From Climacium dendroides (lineage: Eukaryota > Streptophyta > Bryopsida > Hypnales > Climaciaceae): 64,000 nt of DNA. Positions 1-9,921 of this stretch are shown one piece after another. Within the stretch, counting starts at the first letter, position 1; each line of letters starts with the position of its first letter. Location of the stretch: positions 13,024,047-13,088,046 of the forward strand of contig OX467087.1 of assembly GCA_950106755.1 (NCBI GenBank), given 5' to 3'. Made by a program: the position numbers and the translations under genes. A model generated the notes under the pieces. It was not told the DNA's origin, searched no databases, and saw only the letters and a program-made list of their open reading frames with translations.

Positions 1-54
1 AGGTGCAAAAAAACCTTTGCCATTTCTTTACTTTAAACTCAAATTATTATGCAA

Positions 55-160
55 ATTAAAATGGTCAAAGTTCTTGAAACTTCTTCCACATATTCTCAAA
101 CTAATCTAGTGCAAGATTCTACAATTAGATATGAGGAAAAAAAATCAACTTCTAAATTTT
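55..160 (+). repeat. Dispersed repeat family B, partial copy 1
   Basis: This AT-rich stretch matches four other places in the window (about 836-1035, 5568-5775, 26050-26250, 63303-63505). The shared core reads like TGGTCAAAGTTTCTGAAAT, then a cACATTCTCA block and an AAGATcCTAtgGTTAgAt block. No coding potential is seen. It is recognised only by internal comparison, so its class is unknown. Confidence 0.6.
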
Positions 161-238
161 TTTGCACTTTGCAATAAAAATGATGCATGAAATGATAGAT
201 TTAAGAGTTTTTAAATAAAAACAAATGAGCATGTGGAG

Positions 239-540
239 GTTAACCCTTAAATGACATTGAGACCAAAAAGCGGCCAATGGATGACGTCATTGTTTACTAT
301 TGAAACAAGGAATGCACCTATTGGTCTAGTAATCCAAACATTTTGGTAACTACCTCTAAGGGTGAACCTATAAATGATTCTAAGGACCTTTTGTGTTTGA
401 TGAATAATAAAGAATCCTTTTGTATAGGACAAAAATGCAACTATTCATCCTTAAAATTTTGTTATGAAAAGGGGAGATCTTCTACAATAGTTTGACTTCC
501 AATGAGTACTTTTGCATTTTTTTAACCTCTAAAGAACCAC
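239..540 (+). repeat. Dispersed repeat family A, copy 1 (two overlapping parts)
   Basis: The copy opens with TTAACCCTTAAATG. It contains two overlapping versions of the family core, 'gatgacaaagaatcc ... ggacaaaa tgcaactattcatcc ... cttctacaatagtttgacttcc'. The same core recurs at about 1083-1620, 2037-2175, 9790-9921, 11214-11515, 59030-59405 and 63674-63904. It is non-coding. The best-bounded copy (63674-63904) has short inverted ends, which suggests a MITE-like element. Confidence 0.65.
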
Positions 541-835
541 ATGGTGTAGTTTGCTTGCTAAAACAATCTCACTATTGGGACTTAGTGCATTTTAATTTCA
601 TCTTTGAGATATTAATAATTTAGATTTTTCTTCTATCTCATACTTATTTCTACTTAACATTTTTTTCTAAAGAATGAAAATCAAGTTCTTCAATTTTTAT
701 TCCTAGACACTCAACTCAAATCTCTAGTAGAAAGATTTAAACCTCAAAACTTTGTAGTGCAAAACTTTTTAGTTAAGAATATTTGAAGTCAAATAATCTA
801 GTCCCACCATGTATGAAAAAACTTTATTTTCTTCA

Positions 836-1035
836 CTTTAAATGCAGATATCTTGTAGTTTGTGTGGTCAAAATTTCTAAAATTTATTTTACACATTTTT
901 ATACTAGTTAGATGTAAGATTCTATGGTTAAATGTGCAAAAGAAAAACAATCTTTATTTATTTTTATTCTTTGCAATAGAGATAAATGTTTGAATGTTTT
1001 TTTGACAAAGGAAAGGCCTTGGTCTTTTAGGGATT
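836..1035 (+). repeat. Dispersed repeat family B, copy 2
   Basis: Similar along its length to 5568-5775 and 26050-26250. It has the 'atatcttgtagtttgtgtgg' start, the 'agattctatggttaaatg' block and an end reading roughly 'gccttggtcttttagggatt'. That end, a version of CTTTAGGGGTTAA, is shared by most family B copies. It is non-coding. Confidence 0.65.
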
Positions 1036-1082
1036 AAGCCAATGATTCCCATGGTATCCAAAAGTCCACAATCATTGTTTTT

Positions 1083-1620
1083 TAAAGGTTAAACCTTAAA
1101 TATCAAGGAAGACGTTTGGTGTCTGATAGATGACAGAGAATCCTTCTAGTAGGACAAAAACATAACTATTTATCCTGAAAATTTCGTTGTGAAAAAGGAA
1201 TGTCTTCTATAATAGTTTGATTTCCAATGAGTGCTTTTGCAATTTTTAAGTGAATGATTCACAAGGTAACCAAAGGGATGATTTCCATGGTTGACGATCC
1301 ATCCTTCAATTCTTAAATGTAGATGAAGATGATTGGCGTTTGATAGATGACAAAGAATCCTTTTAAAAGAACATAAGTGCAATAATCCATCCTTAGGATT
1401 TTGTTGTGAAAAGGGAAGGTCTTCTAGTAAGTGCTTTTGTAATTTTTTTATGCAGATGATTCACATGGTAACCAAAAGGATGATTTCCACGGTCACAAGT
1501 CCATTCTTTAATCCTTCAGCAACGACGAGTACATTTGGCATTTGATAGATGACAAAGAATCCTTTTAGTACACAAGTGCAACTATTTGCAACATTGTTAA
1601 GTAACACTAGAGGGTCCTTT
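1083..1620 (+). repeat. Family A repeat cluster, copies 2-4 in tandem
   Basis: Three successive, diverged copies of the family A core start near 1086, 1325 and 1530. Each has 'gatagatgacaaagaatcc', then 'caactattcatcc' or a similar block. The first two also carry the 'gtaaccaaaaggatgatttcc' block. Short reading frames here do not resemble known proteins and are judged chance frames. Confidence 0.6.
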
Positions 1621-2036
1621 TTTGCTCCCCTAAAATGTGGAGCCTCTCTACATTGCAATCAACCAATAACTTGGTGCATGTGTTGTACCCTACTTGCAAA
1701 TTACTATTCACATTGTGCACCATCCAATAGCTAGCTTCTGAATCGACAACGTGTCCAACAACACTAACATAACACTTTAGAAGTTAAAACTAGCTAGCTA
1801 ATGCCATTATCTAGATTATAACTAAAGCTCCTCCTTGGGTACCAAAGAAGAAATATCCCTCCTTCAATCAGTTTTTTTTTCCTGGCAATTTGTCGCTACT
1901 GTCAATCAGACAATTTTAGCCTATTTGAACTAATCCTTCTATAAATGTGCCACTAGTGTGAGGGCATGCAAGCCTCGATTATTGTTCCCCCCCAAAAAAG
2001 TTGCCTTCAAGGGGGAGGGAATTTAGCCTTGTTAAC

Positions 2037-2175
2037 AATGTTATGTTCATCTTCAGAATTTTGTTGTGAAAACGAGAAGTTTGACTTCCAATGAGTACTT
2101 TTGTGCAATTTTTTTAAGTTCATGGTTCCCACGGTAATCAAAGAGATGATTTCCACGGTCACCAGTCCGTCCTTT
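2037..2175 (+). repeat. Family A repeat, copy 5, truncated on its right
   Basis: This carries the right half of the family A core ('agaattttgttgtgaaaacg ... gatgatttccacggtcacc'). Similarity stops at about 2175, where the sequence abruptly becomes GC-rich. Other copies continue to an AGGGTTAA end; this one does not, so it is cut or interrupted here. Confidence 0.55.
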
Positions 2176-2990
2176 CACGAGTGGGGCTTCTCCCACCACC
2201 GACCAGCCACTCTCCACGACGAGCCCCGGCTTCTCAGTTTCGTACAACAGACAAAAGAGGGTCTCCTTGGCCAAGATGCCTCTCCTCCACAGCGCCACTG
2301 TTTCAACGATGCCGAAGGAATCTTCACGAAATCTCCTCGATCGGGGCGTGTCCTCAACAGCTTCTTGGGACCGACGCTAACTTACCTTACCGGCCTTGAC
2401 TGGACTGAGATCGATCGATCGATCGAGGGCATGGATCGATGCAACGCGGTTACATTCCAATGGCTAGATCGAGCTCCTTCCGTGCATTCTACGTTACGTT
2501 ACAGTGGCCAGCGCGCGCGCGCCCGGGGGAATCAATCAACTCGCACCCCAACGTGCTGCCATTAATTATCCGACCAGCTAGCTCTTGTTAATTTATTCAC
2601 ACAATACACGTATGGATTGGAACTTACATGCACCACTGTCGCTAGCTAGTTCGATCATGCGATTGAAAAAACTTTCAACAATCGCCATTTGACTGGCGCT
2701 CCAGCACTTGGGGCGGGGGGGCACCGATGTATGGACAACCAGGTATTGCATGTCAGGAGATCGACTGGAAGTGACACGCACGGCTGCTCGAAGCTCGAAA
2801 TGAGCTGAAGCTACTGTGAAACTGGACAGACTTGCACACTATCGACAAGAGTGGCATGGATTCAAATAACTAATTAAACAAGAGCTAGCCCGGCCAGGTT
2901 AGGTTAGGCGTGCGGCATCTGTCGATCGATCTCCTAGAAATCAGAGCCGGATCGGAACAAACCCTGCTTGAATAATTGCACAATTGATAG
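2176..2990. other. GC-rich segment without a recognised gene
   Basis: GC content rises sharply compared with both flanks. The segment contains GATC-type simple runs near 2409-2450, a CGCGCGCGCG run near 2510-2520 and several GCTAGC motifs. A 154-residue plus-strand open frame (2101-2565) begins in the repeat and crosses the junction; it resembles no family I know and is probably accidental. The segment may be an insertion or the remains of a gene or promoter region. I cannot decide which. Confidence 0.4.
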
Positions 2991-3428
2991 AATGGAGATA
3001 CCTGTCATTTCAGAATATGAGAAATCCTTGACGGGGCTGGATGTTAAAGAAAATAGAATCTGACTAAAATGTTCATCAATTTTAATAATATGGATTGTCG
3101 CAATTCAGAACATGCAACTGCACAGAGCTAGCTTCCTGTTGGACCACGCTCAAAACCCCACAACCCTACCCTAGTCTAAACGTTACAGATGTACAACCTA
3201 AACTAGCCACTAGTTCAGTTTCATTAGCCACCAAGGCCACGTTCATGTTACATTAACCCCTGTATGGTTAGTTAGTTACAGTCACAGCCATACATTCATC
3301 CAACATGTATACAATCCCCACATTGGGACTTGTAAGATTATCAGAGCTTACGAAATACAAGCAACCTTGCTGCAACTTCATGAGAACACGATTGTTTCCA
3401 AACTAGGTAACGTGTAGATTAGTTTATG

Positions 3429-3459
<31 letters not shown>

Positions 3460-4292
3460 AATCTAGTCCGCCATGAATACAGCCAATTGACGCCTTGGAT
3501 TTTCCACCAATATACGGTAGTGAAATTGATGTTTAAACGTTGTAACACGGTTAGTTTCCGAGTGGGAATCTGCCATGGTGAAGTTGCGGAACACATGATG
3601 AATGTGGGTCATGTTTGTGTTGTCATGGTGTGCATTTCTGTCGGAGTCTGCATAAATAGTGGTGACGTTCAAGTCCATATTCAAGTGCCCAGAGAGCTCG
3701 ATCTAATAACTAGGATAAGGTATAGATCTGAGGTTTTGGGTCAGAGAGAGGTTTTAGTCAGGCCAGTGAAAGCTGCGTCAATGAATGGAACTGGAATCTG
3801 CCATTTTGACGAACATGAGGTTTAATATGCAAATTAACGGTGCCTGCAAAAACAGTGAGCTCCTAATCGGAGCTGTCTAGTTCAAAATACACAATTGTTA
3901 AAATTTAAGTACGCCACTTGTAGGTGCCGTAATTGAATGGATGTCTCTTGTTCTTTGAATCTACCAAGACCAGTTTCTCTCCATACTCACTCATTCTGAA
4001 CATTTGGAAGCTCTCATCAGTTGCTTGATGATGCCAGTAACCCAGTCACGTGAACAGGGGAGTCCTGCCACAATTTCATTCGAAGAGATGAATTCTAAAC
4101 TTGAAAAATTTCTTCTCAAGAAAGTTGATGAAGTCGCCCGTGACACCAACATATTCTTTAATATTCAGTTACGGTTGCGTTAGATGCTTAGCAGATGTGT
4201 ATTTCATTTTTCCAATTCATCACGTGGGAGGTCTTCTATTAACCCCTAAAGTTCCAAAGTCCCTAAGGGGAACTCGTGGGATTTTGGGTAGT
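2991..4292. other. Intergenic DNA, no gene recognised
   Basis: Mixed-composition DNA with no recognisable coding exon on either strand. A 125-residue plus-strand frame (3448-3825) starts inside a GT microsatellite and has no recognisable motif. TTAACCCCT-like motifs occur near 3254 and 4237, as they do at the ends of several repeats in the window. Confidence 0.4.
3429..3460 (+). repeat. Poly-T / (GT)n microsatellite
   Basis: A run of 19 T (3429-3447) is followed by six GT units. It is a simple-sequence repeat, possibly length-polymorphic. Confidence 0.9.
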
Positions 4293-4608
4293 CATTAGAA
4301 AAAATCTGGACTCTCCAGAAGGCCGCTAAGGACTGCCAGAAGAGACCCAAGATTGCATTTATTTTGTATGAGGTAGAATTTTTTGCCCTATAGTTGTGAA
4401 ATACAAGTGTCATTCCTATAGTAGTGTAGCCATATGTCTACGCACTTGTATTCAATTGGAAAAGAAAATTAAAAAGTGAAATATACTTCCAATATTCATA
4501 CAAGGTGAATCTTTTTTCCTATCCTTTTGTTAGCTCAATAGGACTCCAATAATAGACTAGTTTGTCACACCCCAACGGCCCTTTGGAGAGTCCAAAATTC
4601 CTCTAATG
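4293..4608. mobile_element. Inverted-repeat (MITE-like) element 1
   Basis: Inverted ends of about 33 bp lie at 4293-4325 and 4576-4608. Both arms read CATTAGA...TGGACTCTCCA, then GGCCG, in opposite orientation, with a few mismatches. The roughly 315-bp element has no coding capacity. No clear target-site duplication was found, so the superfamily is undetermined. Confidence 0.55.
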
Positions 4609-5130
4609 CTTGTGTGATCTCAATTTTTGACATGATTTTTTTGAATTTTTTTTTCAAGATAGGAAATTAGATTAGTTTTCTAGGCATACAATTTTTTTAT
4701 TTCAATTGTTTATTTCAATTGGTACCCAAAAACAAAATTTATGTCACTATGAGTCCAGAAAGCAACTCGTAGGATACTAGGATAGCCTAAGAAAATCATA
4801 AAAATTATTATTTTTTTTAATTAAAATTTTTTTTCTTCAAAGTTTATATTTCTTTTCTACATTTGAAACTTTGATTCATTTTATCTAGATGAGAAAGTTG
4901 TAGACAATCTTGTCTTTTGGGCAATCTAAGCATCTTCTTGAAAAATTAACTTCTAGAATCCATTTTTAAATGCACTTTTTACAATTTTTCAAAAGAACTT
5001 TGTTAGGTAGGGTTAAATTTGCAATTTTGCATGCTAGAACAATCTCACCTTTGGGACTATTGTGTTTCAATTCCATCTTAAAGCTATTAATGGTTTAGTT
5101 ATTCCTTCAATCTTGAACCTACTTCTACTT
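4609..5130. other. AT-rich intergenic DNA
   Basis: AT-rich sequence with poly-A/T runs. No exon, RNA gene or clear repeat boundary was seen. Confidence 0.4.
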
Positions 5131-5454
5131 AAATAGGCAATTTCGTTAAAATGGCAAAATTCCTCTACTTTGGCAGTTTTTATAGTTCAGAGCAGGCGAT
5201 CTAAAGTGTACAAACGTCATAGATGTCTTAAATCTATACTATTTTTAGATGTTTGATATATAGTTGTGTTAGATGTCACTTTTACAATTTAGATCATGTG
5301 GTTTGAAATCTATAGTAGTCATAGATTTCTTAAATTTATCAAAGTCCAAGATTCTTGAAAACTATACCTATTCTAGATGTTACTTTTACAATTACGAGCG
5401 GGCAGTCTAAAAATGGCACATGGAATGCTGCCATTTTAACAAAATTTCCCATTT
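5131..5454. mobile_element. Inverted-repeat (MITE-like) element 2
   Basis: Terminal inverted repeats of about 33 bp lie at 5131-5163 and 5422-5454. The central 12 bp, GTTAAAATGGCA, are perfect in both arms, and the rest matches with about five differences. The interior is AT-rich and non-coding, with a repeated CTTTTACAATT phrase. The total length of about 324 bp suits a MITE. A target-site duplication could not be fixed because the flanks are themselves TTAAAT-like. Confidence 0.55.
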
Positions 5455-5567
5455 AACAATTTTTTCATGAGTAAAAATTAAGTGTTTTTTTGTTGAGTTT
5501 TTAAATCCTAGATCTTCAACTCAATTCTTCAATATAAAAAATTAAAAAATCAAAATTGACATCCTTC

Positions 5568-5775
5568 ACTTTGAATGCAAATATCTTGCAATCTACATGG
5601 TCAAAGTTTCTGAAATTTTTCCCATGCATTCTCATGCTAGTGTATTACAAGATCCTATGGTTAGAAATGTCAGAAAAACAATTTTTTACAATTTCTTTTG
5701 CTCTTTGCAACAGAAATAGCAGTTTTGAGTGGGTCTAGGTGATGGAAAAAAGACCTTAAGACTTTAGGGGCTAAA
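5568..5775 (+). repeat. Dispersed repeat family B, copy 3
   Basis: Well-preserved family B copy: 'aatatcttgcaatctacatgg', 'cattctcatgctagtg', 'aagatcctatggttagaaat', ending near 'gactttaggggctaaa'. It sits just upstream of the metallothionein promoter region. Confidence 0.65.
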
Positions 5776-6063
5776 TAACCAGGTGAAAAGTTAAGACTGC
5801 AATTAATTTGTACTTCGAAAAGGGATGAATAGGAAAAATACCAATAGATTCAAAGCGTGCTACCATCAGCTACAGAGCCCAACCTGCACTAGCTACACTC
5901 ATTCGATTGCTTTTAAATGTAACATCCAAGTTCATGAGAAGGGGGTTAGATTTCAAGTCTTCTACGACGCAAGTACAGAATGGGAAACACAAAAACTGTG
6001 CCTTTTCTATCATTGTGAGTGATTCAGTATAAATTATTGGAAGAAATAGCCTCATCAGAGTAA

Positions 6064-6071
6064 TATAAAAG
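6064..6071 (+). promoter_or_regulatory. TATA box of the metallothionein gene
   Basis: TATAAAAG lies 142 bp upstream of the ATG at 6206. Transcription would be expected to begin roughly 25-35 bp downstream, near 6095, giving a leader of about 110 nt. The assignment rests on the consensus match and its position. Confidence 0.65.
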
Positions 6072-6205
6072 GGGCACTTGAGTCTCATAGTTTTCATAGT
6101 CTTTGCTTTGCATCTCAGAGTTTCTCACATTGCGTGCTTGCAAAAGCTCTCGATCAGTAGTCTATCTCCTTGTGTGCTGCTGAGTTTCTCCTCAAGCTCT
6201 CGACA

Positions 6206-7126
6206 ATGTCAGGATGTGGGAAGCCGGATTGTTCCAAAGGGAGCAGCTGCCAGTGCAGCCCTGGTTGCGGGTCAGCACTCGTCCTTCAGTTAGCACTTGA
6301 GGATTTGCTTCACGTTTTTTTTTGTGTTGAGTTCCAATTCTTCACGTTTTGTGCAGTTCCAAACTGTTTTTGCAGATTTTTGAGTTGCTTGTCTGCGACG
6401 GAGCTGCTCTGGCAGGCCATAGCTAGAGTGCTTGAATTTGTGCCTTTTATCTACTAAGAAACTATCGTTTTCTTTGTGTAAGTAATTGGATACTCCAGTG
6501 CAAGATTAGTCAATATGTCTAGAAGCTCATCAAAAGAGTCCAGTACTTTGGCTCTTTCCGGTCGCTCAGCTTTGGAACATAAATTTTTTTAGAGGTTTTC
6601 ATAGGTGCATGTCACAATTTTTGAAGCCGGGATCGCTCCGATTTAACGAAATTGACGATTAGTTTATCTTTGCTCAATTGATTGAAAATGAGGTAGTACA
6701 AATGAGGCTTACTGTGTCTTCATTTTGTTGTGTGAAATACCAGATGCTGCAAGACGTTGACTGAGCCAACCTTCGGAGGCCTCCGCAAGTAAGAGCTTCA
6801 GACTTCATATCCTTCATTCTCATAGTTTCTCAATCATAGTTTTCTCAATCAGTTTAATTTTCTTTTTTTTAATTATTGGAAAATTTCACTATCCACAGGG
6901 TGAAAATTAGGACTTTTGAGTGCTCGGATGGGTGTTTTTCATTGCCCACAACTGAAACCTCAGAGCTCTAAATCTAGAATTTGGTATATATATGTATATA
7001 TAGTTCTACATACTCATAAGTTGGAATATAATTATGCTCTTGTTGTGTGTGAACAGCTACAACTCCGAGAATGACTGCAAGTGCGGCCCCAACTGCAACT
7101 GTGCAGTCTGTGCATGCCACAAGTAA
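6206..7126 (+). CDS. Small plant metallothionein (two exons)
   Basis: Coding exons are 6206-6270 and 7057-7126, joined across a 786-bp GT-AG intron within a glycine codon. The product is 44 residues with 11 cysteines (25%): Cys 4, 9, 15, 17, 21 in the N-terminal half and 29, 31, 35, 37, 40, 42 in the C-terminal half, many as C-X-C. The halves are separated by a short YNSEND-type spacer (residues 23-28). Metallothioneins bind Zn, Cu or Cd through Cys thiolates in the cytosol and buffer metals; that role is inferred from family composition. The protein is shorter than the usual seed-plant types 1-4 (about 60-85 residues), so I do not assign it to one of them. The start is the first ATG with Cys-rich coding behind it, and the stop is at 7124. 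A TATA box lies at 6064. Confidence 0.85.
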
Positions 7127-7373
7127 GCTAACCTGGAGGTGCCATTAATTGGCAGGGAGACATGATCGACTTCCAAAAGAGTGTGGATCCAAGAATCAAA
7201 GTGAAACAGATTTGAAAAAAACAAGAGAAAAAACAACTTCAGTCTTTTTTTTACCTGTGGAATCTGTTCGTTCAGGGTACCACTTCAAAGCCCAGAGGAC
7301 AAGGAAAGTGACATAAGAACTACAGACTTATCAGTTGTGAATGGTATTAGACAGAATACTATCATACCTACGC

Positions 7374-7379
7374 AATAAA
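7374..7379 (+). terminator. Candidate poly(A) signal of the metallothionein gene
   Basis: AATAAA lies 248 bp downstream of the stop codon. It is a plausible 3'-end signal, but plant signals are loose and the real site could be elsewhere. Confidence 0.35.
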
Positions 7380-7399
7380 TCGACGATAAATCGATGCAG

Positions 7400-8890
7400 A
7401 GATCGAGACGTGGATTGAGGACAATCGTGTCTCTGGACTTTTCTGTGTTAGAGAAAATACTGGAAATGGCTGTGACCGATAGCTGGGTAGTCAGTGGCAG
7501 AAATCATTGGGACTGATCAATCTGGTTAATATCAGGTTGCAGCCCTTTTGACTTTCTGTTTATGTACCGATGTGTGTTTTACATGGTTATATAAAATGTT
7601 ATGAATGTTTTTACTCTGAGTACCTGTAAATTGCGCACTTGATCTTCCATGGAATGCTGACTTGTTTTTTACGAGATTCTCAAATGCACAGCGACAGTTT
7701 CGTCAAGAGGATGGAGCACCTCATTTCTTTCCTTCTAGCTACTGAGGTTACTCACCTTATTTCTGCCATGTGATTCAGTTTTCCGTCACTGAGCACAACG
7801 AAGGCCCCATTTTTGCCATGAGCTCGCATTCAACTTAAAATTGTCAAATAATGTGCAGTAAACATTTGGTAAGTTGGGGTTGTTAATAGCCAGATTTGGT
7901 CACAATGATGGCAAACATGAATATATAAGAGCAGTTTATAAATGTTGTTCATGGCCATGGGTTGGCAGCTCTGGTGTCCAACTACAAGCGGTTGGAATTC
8001 CTCAGACAAACAGTCAGTTTGGTTAAATTTGCTGCGGGTTTGTGATGTTCTCTTGCTCAGTTTACTGTCTCACTCGCATCGCTTGAACGTGATAAGGAAG
8101 TCGAAATAAGTGTATAATTTTCTCAGTTTCAGTTAACAAACAAAGCATACGCTGATCGAAGGCTCCATAAATATTTGTAGAAACATGACATGCCCTCCCT
8201 TTCAATTTTACATTACATACGCAATTGCATTTCTGTTTTCTCATGGCAAAGTGTACTAATTAATCATGCTCATGGGAGCCATACATGTGCAGAGTGTCCT
8301 CTGGAGCATCATGCAGAATACTGAGGATCGATGTAGATTACCTTGCAATTAGATCGACCCTAGTGGCGCTCGAGACGACTCCGACCGACTCCGAAAGTTG
8401 TGATCATTAATACCCAACCCGGATTAGCTAGCGACCGTCCATCGATCACGCAATTCCTGACGTTGCATGATCGAGATCACCAGAACGAGACCAAGCAGAA
8501 GTTAAGAAGTGAGGCTACATGCATATGGTGCATTACACTAACTCTATCGTGTTCACTAACTAGCTAGCAACGACTACATTGCCCAATTGCAAGTTAGAAA
8601 AACAAAGTCTCATGAGGAGGAAGCGGAGAAATCCACGGTACTGTACAATCGGTGAAAGAGAGAAGAAACGGCAAGAGGAGGCCCAAGACTTACTGGCAAT
8701 GAACAACAACGTGAAGAAGAGAGGGTAACTGAAGAAACTACCTTCGACTTGTATGCAATGGACAGACTCCATCAGCGGTCTTTGCTTACGCCCATTACCA
8801 CACAGATTTGCTATCTAGGTACTGCGGAGAAACCCATGTACAAGACTAATTTAATGAACAATCAACGCCAAGCTATATAGGAGGTGCTGC
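7400..8890. other. Metallothionein downstream region and unassigned DNA
   Basis: No further gene was recognised. The segment from about 8330 to 8800 has higher GC and a short Lys/Arg-rich plus-strand reading phrase near 8600-8720 without a start. It may be the decayed 5' part of the mariner relic that follows, but similarity is too weak to claim this. Confidence 0.35.
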
Positions 8891-8899
8891 TGACAAAAC

Positions 8900-9599
8900 G
8901 ACGCCCCAACGATCAACAAAAACTTTTCCCAAGCGTGGCGCGCAAAGTTGCCTTGCACTTCAACGTTGCTCCGACAGCCATCCGCAACGTCTTCAAGTGA
9001 AGACAGTAATCTCTGGCAGTTGGAAACTTAGTGGCAGATGTTTCAGGGCGCCTGCGTGGTCGAGTTGGGAGGAAGAAGAGGTTGTTGGACTTAGGCAACT
9101 GTGAAGCACATCCCACTCATACAAAGGCATCCGATCACTAGCAGCTCATCTGCACATGAGTGAAAGCACAGTGCACCGCCTCATCAGGGAAGGCAAGTCC
9201 ATCAAGCCGCATTCCAGTGCCGTCTAGCCGTACGTCAACTCGGAAAAAGAAGCCTTGATTGATGATTTGCAGAAAGACAAAAGGTTCAACATCTTGTTCA
9301 AGTTCCAACCTACAAGCATCTCGAAGTTGAATGTCTTGCACTTGGGTTTCTTCAATAGTATCTCGTCCCTGCAACATCAAATTGAGTAAAAGATGACAGA
9401 TGATCTCAATGTTGCAGCAATCAAGGCATTTCAGGGCTTTGAGGTGGAGAAGTTGAACAACACTTTTAGCACCTTACATCAATGTATGGTTGAGAGAATC
9501 AAAAATGATGGAAGCAACAAGTACAAGGTTCCTCATATAAGCAAGGCCAAACTTGCAAGGAGAGGAATGCTACCTAATTGCTCAAATGTCTCATCTTAA
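8900..9599 (+). pseudogene. Degenerate mariner-like transposase (plant MLE relic)
   Basis: Conceptual reading of the plus strand, across stops and at least one frameshift, gives the plant mariner-like transposase outline. About 8930-9000 reads ARKVALHFNVAPTAIRNVFK, the first helix-turn-helix. About 9129-9205 reads SLAAHLHMSESTVHRLIREG, the second. About 9327-9599 reads LNVLHLGFFNS..., KLNNTFSTLHQCMVERI and NKYKVPHISKAKLARRGMLP, the C-terminal part. The whole catalytic centre between the second helix-turn-helix and the C-terminus is missing (internal deletion). The family's PDLNVLDLG signature is changed to KLNVLHLG, so the last catalytic aspartates are lost. The element is inactive. No terminal inverted repeats were found at its edges. 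Confidence 0.8.
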
Positions 9600-9789
9600 A
9601 TAGTAATATAAAAAATCCTAGACATCATAAAAATGTACTAACGTAGCATATTACATCATCCTCATCGAATGCTACATCACTTTTTAGGAGTAAATTAAAA
9701 ATTCTTAATTTATTCATATATTGCCTGAAGATTATATGAAGTATGGGAGATAACTATACTAAAAAGATCTCTTGAAGTCTTGGATCAAC

Positions 9790-9921
9790 AATTGGAACAT
9801 TTTGGTTATTACCTTAGTATTGGAGAGTTGTGCCTTTTAAGAATTAATCCTACAAGGACATTGAGGCCAAAAAGGGTCTGATAGATGACTTCACTATAAA
9901 AACAAAGAATACACCTATTTG
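9790..9921 (+). repeat. Family A repeat, copy 6, left part
   Basis: Matches copy 1 from 'attaatcctacaaggacattgagg' through 'caaagaatacacctatt', then stops abruptly at 9921 where TGTGACAC begins. The continuation of the family sequence appears at about 11214, which suggests interruption by the intervening block. Confidence 0.55.

Noticed and set aside
2101..2565. 154-codon plus-strand open frame
   Set aside because: Spans a repeat-to-GC-rich junction; half of it is family A repeat, so a real protein is unlikely.
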